This document shows positions 1 through 5,408 of a DNA stretch of 6,075 bases, in pieces. The notes beneath the pieces were generated by a model. The model was not told where the DNA came from and did no database searches. It saw only the letters and a list, made by a program, of their open reading frames with translations. The translations under genes were made by a program, and so were the position numbers. Position 1 is the first letter of the stretch. The number at the start of each line of letters is the position of its first letter. The stretch comes from Saprospiraceae bacterium (lineage in GTDB: Bacteria; Bacteroidota; Bacteroidia; Chitinophagales; Saprospiraceae): contig JAHDII010000207.1 in assembly GCA_020630895.1 (NCBI GenBank), positions 1-6,075 of the forward strand. Direction: 5' to 3'.

Positions 1-1585
1 CTTGAGGAGTAAATAAAGAATATTGCCAAGCATTAGCTTCTGTATAATTAAAATTCACTTCTTCAGGAACAAAAGGAGTGAACCATGAATTATTATTTTT
101 AGCTCTAAAAAATTGACTTTGAGGATCATAAACATTTTTATAATACTGTCCTCTTTTATAAAAATTATGAGCAATTTCTTTTTTTTGTAAAGAATCTGCC
201 ATTACAGCAATACACCAATCATCATAAGAATATTCTAAAGTTTTAGAAACAGATTCTGCTTCATTTTCTGCGGAAATAAAACCATTTTTTTTATAAAAAA
301 ACAAACCTAATTTATCTTGATTTGCAGAATGAATCATGGCTTCTAACGCTAGATGTATGTCGTAATCTCTAATACCTTTTATATAAGCATCTGCAATAAC
401 AGGAATAGAATGATAGCCAATCATACAGCCAGTATAATTTCCAGCTAATTCCCATATAGGTAATTGCCCTCCTTCTTGATATTGTCTAATAAATGTTTGA
501 ATAAATTCATTTGTTTTTTCTTGTTGAAGAATAGTAAATAATGGATGTGTAGCTCTAAATGTATCCCATAAAGAAAAAACGGTATAATGATTTTTTCCTT
601 TTTCTAATTGATGAATTTTTAAATCCATTCCTAAATAACGCCCATCAGCATCTACAAATAAATTGGGGTTTAAAAAACTATGATATAATGCAGAATAAAA
701 TATTGTTTTTTCTTCTTCTGTTCCTCCTTGTATTTCTATTTTTTTTAATTCCTCTTTCCATTTTTTTTGAGTTTCTAATTTAATTGCTTCAAAATCCCAA
801 TGAGAAATTTCTGTTAATAAATTATTTTTTGCTCCTTGAATATCTACCGCTGAAATTCCAACCTTTAATAATAGCGGTTTTTCTAATGGTTTAAAAATAA
901 TAGCCATTTTTAAACTATCACTACTATATTTTATTTCTTGAATTTCTTCTGAAAATTCTGCATAAAAATGAATTCTTTGTTCTTTCGCCCAAGCATCAGA
1001 ATATCTATATCCTTGAATACTATTTTTGTTATTTTGTTCAAACTGATATTGAATGATTTTATCTCGATGTTTTAAATCTAAAATAACATGAGGTGTTTTA
1101 TGATGATTAAAATTATATTTGTGAAAACCTACACGTTCCGTTACAGTTAATTCTACATCAATATTATAGCGGTTTAAATGTACAGCATAATAGCCAGGAG
1201 AAGATGTTTCTTTTTCATGTGAAAAAGAGGAACGATATCCTTTTTGATGATTCAAACCATTATTAAAAAAAATAGAATCTGCTGATGGCATGAATAAAAT
1301 ATCTGCATAATCAGAAACACCCGTTCCACTTAAGTGTGTATGAGAAAAACCATAAATATATTGGTCTGAATAATGATAAGCACTGCAACCATCCCAGCCT
1401 TCTAGACGAGTATCTGGACTGAGTTGTACCATCCCAAAAGGAGCCGCTGCACCTGGATAAGTATGACCATGTCCACCTGTTCCTATAAAAGTATTGACAT
1501 AATCAATAGTTTCCATTTTTTTATTTTCTGAGCCAGAACAAGAAAATAAAAAAATGGAAACTAAAAATAAAATAGTTTTTTTCAT
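1..1585 (-). CDS. GH92 alpha-mannosidase lipoprotein (3' end cut by window edge)
   Basis: Glycoside hydrolase family 92 enzymes are calcium-dependent, inverting exo-alpha-mannosidases that trim mannose from N-glycans or related mannosides. The first 528 residues are present, about 70% of the usual 740-760. The start is MKKTILFLV, followed by a lipobox LFSC with the lipidated Cys at residue 16, so the protein should be a lipoprotein, probably surface or periplasmic. Family motifs follow in order: VNTFIGTGGHGHTYPG (30-45), APFGMVQLSPD (48-58), YGFSHTHLSGTG (78-89), SLWDTFRATHPL (from 338), WELAGNYTGCMIGYH (378-392), SVSKTLEYSYDDW (from 445) and YTEANAWQY (514-522). Glu516 in the last motif is, from memory, at the catalytic-acid position of characterised members. 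The C-terminal catalytic-base region lies outside the window. The gene begins 17 bases after the transporter stop with no Shine-Dalgarno sequence, so co-transcription is likely. The exact linkage cleaved (alpha-1,2, 1,3, 1,4 or 1,6) cannot be told from sequence. Confidence 0.95.
   Translation of the reverse strand, partial: MKKTILFLVSIFLFSCSGSENKKMETIDYVNTFIGTGGHGHTYPGAAAPFGMVQLSPDTRLEGWDGCSAYHYSDQYIYGFSHTHLSGTGVSDYADILFMPSADSIFFNNGLNHQKGYRSSFSHEKETSSPGYYAVHLNRYNIDVELTVTERVGFHKYNFNHHKTPHVILDLKHRDKIIQYQFEQNNKNSIQGYRYSDAWAKEQRIHFYAEFSEEIQEIKYSSDSLKMAIIFKPLEKPLLLKVGISAVDIQGAKNNLLTEISHWDFEAIKLETQKKWKEELKKIEIQGGTEEEKTIFYSALYHSFLNPNLFVDADGRYLGMDLKIHQLEKGKNHYTVFSLWDTFRATHPLFTILQQEKTNEFIQTFIRQYQEGGQLPIWELAGNYTGCMIGYHSIPVIADAYIKGIRDYDIHLALEAMIHSANQDKLGLFFYKKNGFISAENEAESVSKTLEYSYDDWCIAVMADSLQKKEIAHNFYKRGQYYKNVYDPQSQFFRAKNNNSWFTPFVPEEVNFNYTEANAWQYSLFTPQ
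1507..1563. repeat. Perfect 23-base inverted repeat inside the GH92 signal-peptide codons
   Basis: Bases 1507-1529 are the exact reverse complement of 1541-1563, with an 11-base loop at 1530-1540. I checked the pairing base by base. The stem has five G-C pairs, four towards the outer end and one near the loop; the rest is A-T. In the GH92 transcript the arms encode residues 8-15 (hydrophobic signal core) and about 19-27, and the loop encodes Cys16-Ser17-Gly18, the lipidation site. The structure therefore lies about 22-78 bases after the start codon. Neither strand shows a clean T-run after the second arm, so it does not look like an intrinsic terminator. It could be an RNA hairpin affecting early translation or mRNA stability, or the product of a template-switch mutation. 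Its existence is certain; any function is inference. Confidence 0.9.
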
Positions 1586-1602
1586 TTGGTAAAGGATATA
1601 AT

Positions 1603-3000
1603 TTATTCGGCAATATTATTTCTTATTCTACCATAAAGAGTAATATAAGTATAGCAAATAATTACTAATACAAGAGCCATTTTGAAACCTATAGAATCAG
1701 TTAATAAACCATATAATGGTGGAATAAATGCACCTCCTACAATAGCTGTACATAAAATTCCAGATCCTTGTGGTTTATATTTTCCAATTCCATTAATCGC
1801 TAATGTAAAAATAGTTGGAAACATAATGGAATTGAATAATCCTACAAAAATAATAGACCACATAGAAATAAATCCAGTTGTCATTATAGAAATTAAAATC
1901 ATAGTAATAGCTCCTAAACCAAAAATGGAAAGAATATTGGAAGGATTAAATTTCTTAGTCAAATAAGCTCCTATAAATCGTCCTACCATGGCACCTGTCC
2001 AATAAAATAAAACAAATGCTCCTACAATTCCTTTATTATCTACTTCTGCTAAATCTTTTCCTAAAACAGTAGAAGAAATAGAAGACATAAAATCATTATT
2101 TTTAATGGCTTCTGCTAAATTCATATCTAGAAAATAATTTACTAAATAACTTCCTATAGCTACTTCAGCACCAACATAGACAAAAATACCTAAGGCCCCC
2201 CATTTTAATTGTGGAAACCTAAATGCCTCAATATAACTATCTAAAAATCCATTATTATTTTGTCTATGATGAATCATTTCGTCATCTAAAATATTTACTT
2301 CTTTAGAAAACGAATTATCTGTATCGTTTTCATTTGCATCATTATTACTTAAAATTTCAGGCAATTTAATGATGGCAAAGAATACAGCTAATAAAATAAT
2401 AATTCCTGCTAGCACAATAAAAGGAGTTTGTACGGCTGATGCTTCACTTGCAAAGTAGGCTTCTTTAGCTACAGCATCTAATTCTTTAATCTCATCGGAA
2501 CTTTTGACATTATCGCTTAAAATTAAAATAGCTCCAAATGCTGGTGCAATAGCTGTACCTAAAGAATTAAAAGCTTGTGATAAATTTAAGCGACTAGAAG
2601 CAGATTCTTCTGGACCTAATACAGAAACATAAGGATTGGCTGCAACTTGTAAGAAAGTCATTCCTCCTGCTAAAACAAAATAGGCTAGCATAAATAAAGG
2701 AAAAACCCTCATAGATGCTGCGGGGAAAAATAAAAAACAGCCTAAGCCCATTGTCAATAATCCTACAACAACACCTTTTTTATACCCAATTTTTGAAAGC
2801 ATGAACCCTGCGGGTATTGATAATAAACCATAAGCCATGAAAAAAGCAAACTGAACCAATCCTGCTTGAAAAAAATTGAGTTCAAAGACTTCCTTTAATC
2901 TTGGAATTAAAGAATCTACGAATACCGTGATAAATCCCCATAAAAAGAATAGAGAAGTAATAATAATAAAGGCTGTAGTATATTTTTTTTGTTGCCCCAT
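1603..3000 (-). CDS. Sugar MFS transporter, FucP/GluP family (glucose/galactose/GlcNAc-type)
   Basis: This is a 465-residue inner-membrane carrier of the fucose/glucose-galactose H+ symporter family, with about 12 hydrophobic segments. Diagnostic motifs are FLWGF (19-23), Asp29 before LIPRLK, LVQFAFFMAYGLLSIPAG (48-65), QVAANPYVSVLGPE (118-131), RLNLSQAFNSLGT (137-149), GAEVAIGSYLVNY (277-289), MFPTIFTLAINGIGK (393-407) and GGAFIPPLYG (422-431). Asp29 aligns, from memory, with the essential Asp46 of E. coli FucP. Gln118 stands where FucP has the fucose-binding Glu135; Gln is usual in the hexose and GlcNAc branches, so fucose is unlikely. The central cytoplasmic loop (about 214-258) is long and rich in Asn and Asp. 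The gene starts 37 bases after the glycosylasparaginase stop and ends 17 bases before the GH92 start. Mannose, GlcNAc or another released hexose is the expected cargo by context, but the substrate is not fixed by sequence. Confidence 0.93.
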   Translation of the reverse strand: MGQQKKYTTAFIIITSLFFLWGFITVFVDSLIPRLKEVFELNFFQAGLVQFAFFMAYGLLSIPAGFMLSKIGYKKGVVVGLLTMGLGCFLFFPAASMRVFPLFMLAYFVLAGGMTFLQVAANPYVSVLGPEESASSRLNLSQAFNSLGTAIAPAFGAILILSDNVKSSDEIKELDAVAKEAYFASEASAVQTPFIVLAGIIILLAVFFAIIKLPEILSNNDANENDTDNSFSKEVNILDDEMIHHRQNNNGFLDSYIEAFRFPQLKWGALGIFVYVGAEVAIGSYLVNYFLDMNLAEAIKNNDFMSSISSTVLGKDLAEVDNKGIVGAFVLFYWTGAMVGRFIGAYLTKKFNPSNILSIFGLGAITMILISIMTTGFISMWSIIFVGLFNSIMFPTIFTLAINGIGKYKPQGSGILCTAIVGGAFIPPLYGLLTDSIGFKMALVLVIICYTYITLYGRIRNNIAE

Positions 3001-3037
3001 TTTGATATAGTTTTAAATAATTAGTTAGTAAAATATT

Positions 3038-4036
3038 TTATTGATGATAAAAATTAGCATCGTACATTTCATTTTTTTCTCCTTGAGATAAAGCATAATT
3101 AAATCCTTTATGGATGCAATAAGCACCATGTTCTCCCTTTTTATTAATGGCTAAATATCCAATTTGAAAATCTTTATAATTTTGTTTTTTAGTAATTCTT
3201 TTAACTGCCTCTTCACAAGCTTCTTGAGGACTAGCTCCTTGTCGCATAAGTTCAACTACAAGGAAAGAACCTAATGTTTTTAAGACAGCTTCTCCCATAC
3301 CAGTTGCACAAGCACCTCCTACTTCATTATCTACAAACATACCTGCTCCAATAATAGGTGAATCTCCTACACGACCATGCATTTTATATGCTAGACCTGA
3401 TGTAGTACATGCACCTGCAATATTTCCTTGTTTGTCTATAGCTAATAATCCTATAGTATCATGATTTTCAATATTAATAATAGGTTGATATTTGGATTCT
3501 TTTTTCCACTTTTCCCAAGCTATTTTAGACTTTTCTGTTAGTAAATTTTCTTCTTGAAAACCATGAGCTAAAGCAAATTGTAAAGCACCTGCCCCTGAAA
3601 GCATCACATGAGGAGTATCCTCCATTACTTTCCTTGCAACAGATATAGGATGTTTAATATTTTGCAAAAAAGAAACAGAACCACAATTTCCAGTTTCATC
3701 CATAATACAAGCATCTAAAGTAACATTTCCATCCCTATCTGGTAACCCTCCAAGCCCTACAGATGTATTTTCAGGATCTGCTTCCGCAGTCATTACTCCT
3801 TGTTCTACAGCATCAATAGCTTTTCCATCTTTTTGAATAATTGCCATTGCAACTTTATTCGCTTCTAATCCATGGAACCAGGTAGAAATAACAATGGGAA
3901 GTCCTTCTTTTGAATTAGGATTTATATTTTTTTCTCTTGTTTCTTTTTTTTCTAAAGATGGAGCACAATTAGGAATTAGACTTATTCCTAATATTCCCAA
4001 TATTGATTTTTTTATAAAATTACGCCTTTTATCCAT
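3038..4036 (-). CDS. N4-(beta-N-acetylglucosaminyl)-L-asparaginase (glycosylasparaginase), exported
   Basis: This N-terminal-nucleophile hydrolase cleaves the bond between GlcNAc and asparagine in N-linked glycoasparagines. The 332-residue precursor cuts itself between Asp193 and Thr194 in NIENHDTIG, and Thr194 becomes the nucleophile. Compared, from memory, with the Elizabethkingia meningoseptica enzyme at a constant offset of 42, the active-site set is complete: Trp53 (Trp11), Thr194 (Thr152), Thr212 (Thr170), Arg222 (Arg180), Asp225 (Asp183), Thr245 and Gly246 (203/204). Further family blocks are STW (51-53), RDGNVTLDACIMDE (101-114), TPHVMLSGAGALQFAL (141-156) and GRVGDSPIIGAGMFVDNE (221-238). 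The N-terminus has a twin-arginine motif RRNFIKK (4-10), a hydrophobic stretch and Cys24 in IPNC, which suggests Tat export and perhaps lipidation. This gene leads the leftward operon. Plain L-asparaginase or isoaspartyl peptidase is less likely given the intact glycosylasparaginase-type residues. Confidence 0.94.
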   Translation of the reverse strand: MDKRRNFIKKSILGILGISLIPNCAPSLEKKETREKNINPNSKEGLPIVISTWFHGLEANKVAMAIIQKDGKAIDAVEQGVMTAEADPENTSVGLGGLPDRDGNVTLDACIMDETGNCGSVSFLQNIKHPISVARKVMEDTPHVMLSGAGALQFALAHGFQEENLLTEKSKIAWEKWKKESKYQPIINIENHDTIGLLAIDKQGNIAGACTTSGLAYKMHGRVGDSPIIGAGMFVDNEVGGACATGMGEAVLKTLGSFLVVELMRQGASPQEACEEAVKRITKKQNYKDFQIGYLAINKKGEHGAYCIHKGFNYALSQGEKNEMYDANFYHQ

Positions 4037-4185
4037 TTTATATGAATTGAGCTAAATATTTGGTTTTCAATATAATAACGGTTAAAATTTATTGTGTTGA
4101 GTTATATTGTTACTCTCTTGTTTTTTTAGGGAAGTGTAAATTACTAAAAGTATTAAATAATCCAAAACGAACATATAAAAAATGA

Positions 4186-4217
4186 TTTGCATAAGTGATG
4201 GATATCTTGTATATTTG
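4186..4217 (+). promoter_or_regulatory. Bacteroidota-type promoter for paaE
   Basis: A -33 element TTTG (4186-4189) is followed after 20 bases by a -7 element TATATTTG (4210-4217). This fits the Bacteroidota sigma factor consensus TTTG / TAnnTTTG at a spacing within the usual range. Transcription should begin near 4222-4225, leaving a leader of about 20 bases before the ATG at 4243. An alternative in-frame ATG at 4195 lies upstream of this start site and would not be in the mRNA. The assignment rests on consensus match and position only. Confidence 0.72.
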
Positions 4218-4218
4218 C

Positions 4219-4238
4219 AAACTAACAACCGTTAGTTT
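4219..4238. promoter_or_regulatory. Palindromic operator candidate over the paaE transcription start
   Basis: AAACTAAC (4219-4226) and GTTAGTTT (4231-4238) are exact reverse complements around a 4-base centre AACC. The 20-base site starts one base after the -7 element and covers the predicted +1 position, where a bound repressor would block transcription. Its size and symmetry suit a dimeric TetR-family regulator. Phenylacetate operons of several bacteria are controlled by such repressors responding to phenylacetyl-CoA (PaaR, PaaX-like logic). No regulator gene lies in this window, so the binding protein is inference. A short RNA hairpin at the very 5' end of the mRNA is the alternative reading. 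Confidence 0.6.
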
Positions 4239-4242
4239 AATT

Positions 4243-5331
4243 ATGGCTAAAGTTAAATTTCATACTCTTAAAGTGGCATCTCTTACTAAAGAAACCAATG
4301 ATTGCACTTCAATTTCTTTTGATTTGCCTACTGAACTTCAAGATATTTTCAATTATAAGCAAGGACAATATCTTACATTAAAAACAGAAATTAATGGGGA
4401 AGAAGTAAGGCGTTCTTATTCTCTTTGCAGTAGTCCTAATGAAGAAGAAATGAAAGTGGCAGTGAAAAAAATAGAAGGAGGTTTATTTTCTACATTTGCC
4501 AATGATGTTTTACAAGTAGGAGATACATTAGATGTAATGCCTCCAATGGGTAATTTTTATACAGATTTAAATCCTCAACAAAAGAAATCTTACGTTGCTT
4601 TTGCCGCAGGTAGTGGAATTACTCCTATGATGTCGATTATTAAAGCAACACTTGAAACAGAACCTCATTCACAATTTATTTTATTATATTCTAATCGAAA
4701 TATTCATTCTATTATTTTTAAGGAAGAAATTGAAGGATTAAAAAACAAATATTTAGATCGTTTTCAGGCCTATTATTTTTTAAGTAGAGAAATGCAAGAT
4801 ATTCCATTATTTAATGGACGATTTGATGTGGATAAATTAGAACATATTTTAGGAAAATTAATTCATACTGAACAAGTAGATGATTTTTTTATTTGTGGTC
4901 CTGAAGAAATGATTTTTTGTATTCAAGATGAATTATTAAAAAGAGAAGTTGATAAGAAAAAAATACATTTTGAATTATTTACAACAGCAAATTCTAAAAA
5001 AGGAGGACAACAAAAAAGAAAAACTACAACATCTAAAAATGATAAGATAAGTCAAGTCACTATTATTGATAGTGGTTCATCTTTTCAATTTGATTTATCA
5101 CAAGGAACGAACAATATTTTAGATGCTGCTTTATTGAATGGTGCAGATTTGCCTTATGCCTGTAAAGGAGGCGTTTGTTGTACTTGTAAAGCAAAACTAA
5201 TAGAAGGACAAGTTGAAATGGAAGTCAATTATGCCCTTGAACCTGAAGAAGTAGAACAAGGATATATTTTAACTTGTCAAGCATTGCCTTTAACAGAAAA
5301 AGTGGTTGTTAATTTTGATGATGCAATGTAA
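4243..5331 (+). CDS. paaE: Phenylacetyl-CoA 1,2-epoxidase, reductase subunit PaaE (PaaK)
   Basis: PaaE passes electrons from NADPH through FAD and a [2Fe-2S] cluster to the PaaABC oxygenase, which makes ring-1,2-epoxyphenylacetyl-CoA in aerobic phenylacetate degradation. Counted from the ATG at 4243, the 362-residue protein has an FAD domain with RRSYS (56-60), an NAD(P)-binding domain with GSGITPMMSI (123-132) and CGPEEM (218-223), a Lys-rich linker (about 250-270), and a C-terminal plant-type ferredoxin domain. The cluster cysteines are Cys307, Cys312, Cys315 and Cys345 (C-x4-C-x2-C-x29-C); Cys313 is an extra neighbour. I chose 4243 because MAKVKFHTLKV matches the normal start of the family, the length is right, and the promoter's -7 element lies downstream of the alternative ATG at 4195, which would add 16 residues. 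paaA follows 77 bases later, so a joint transcript is likely. Confidence 0.95.
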   Translation: MAKVKFHTLKVASLTKETNDCTSISFDLPTELQDIFNYKQGQYLTLKTEINGEEVRRSYSLCSSPNEEEMKVAVKKIEGGLFSTFANDVLQVGDTLDVMPPMGNFYTDLNPQQKKSYVAFAAGSGITPMMSIIKATLETEPHSQFILLYSNRNIHSIIFKEEIEGLKNKYLDRFQAYYFLSREMQDIPLFNGRFDVDKLEHILGKLIHTEQVDDFFICGPEEMIFCIQDELLKREVDKKKIHFELFTTANSKKGGQQKRKTTTSKNDKISQVTIIDSGSSFQFDLSQGTNNILDAALLNGADLPYACKGGVCCTCKAKLIEGQVEMEVNYALEPEEVEQGYILTCQALPLTEKVVVNFDDAM

Positions 5332-5345
5332 TTTATAAGATAATT

Positions 5346-5393
5346 AGATGTAGAAATATTTAGAACATATAAAATCTAAATATTGCTACATCT
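5346..5393 (+). repeat. Long hairpin in the paaE-paaA gap
   Basis: AGATGTAG (5346-5353) pairs with CTACATCT (5386-5393), and AATATTTAGA (5355-5364) pairs with TCTAAATATT (5375-5384). One A-G mismatch (5354/5385) interrupts the 18 pairs, and the loop is 10 bases (5365-5374). It fills most of the 77-base gap and ends 15 bases before the paaA ATG. There is no T-run directly after the stem (a run of five T comes 10 bases later, next to the ATG), so full termination is doubtful. An mRNA processing or stability element, a partial terminator that sets the reductase-to-oxygenase ratio, or a protein-binding site would all fit. Confidence 0.8.
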
Positions 5394-5408
5394 CTAAATC
5401 TAATTTTT

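Larger units (their letters stand above)
4037..4242. other. Divergent intergenic region between the N-glycan and paa operons
   Basis: These 206 bases separate two units transcribed away from each other. The right end holds the paaE promoter and a palindromic operator candidate, listed separately. The left half, next to the glycosylasparaginase start, is AT-rich. It has an 8-base inverted repeat (CAATATAA at 4068-4075 and TTATATTG at 4102-4109, 26-base loop) and the octamer TAACGGTT (4076-4083), which is the reverse complement of AACCGTTA in the palindrome (4227-4234). I found no convincing leftward promoter; the best candidate is noted among the rejected items. No RNA gene or small ORF is supported here. 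Confidence 0.7.

Noticed and set aside
284..302. Run of T followed by run of A inside the GH92 gene, resembling a terminator stem
   Set aside because: It is homopolymeric coding sequence for Phe/Tyr/Lys codons with no G-C pairs in the stem and no role expected in mid-gene.
409..454. NYT in the GH92 motif WELAGNYTGCMIGYH where some family members have NET
   Set aside because: As I recall the family, both forms occur among GH92 enzymes, and the Glu of YTEANAWQY is retained, so this is not evidence of altered catalysis.
559..783. A 74-residue plus-strand reading frame
   Set aside because: It lies fully inside the GH92 gene on the opposite strand, is dominated by Phe/Leu/Ile runs from reading A-rich codons backwards, and has no promoter or start context.
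1682..1966. A 94-residue plus-strand reading frame
   Set aside because: It is antisense to the C-terminal part of the sugar transporter, whose motifs are clear. The Ile/Pro-rich translation resembles no protein family.
3029..3040. TAAAATATTTTA palindrome between the glycosylasparaginase and transporter genes
   Set aside because: It is only A and T, has no loop able to form a stable RNA hairpin, and overlaps the stop codon. It does not support a terminator.
4068..4109. CAATATAA / TTATATTG inverted repeat near the glycosylasparaginase start
   Set aside because: The arms are short, almost purely A/T and 26 bases apart, so they are likely by chance in this composition.
4136..4166. Possible leftward promoter for the glycosylasparaginase operon: TTTG (plus-strand 4163-4166), 19-base spacer, TAATTTAC (4136-4143)
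   Set aside because: The -33 element and spacing fit, but the -7 element matches only four of six fixed positions and the leader would be over 90 bases. In DNA this AT-rich such matches are common.
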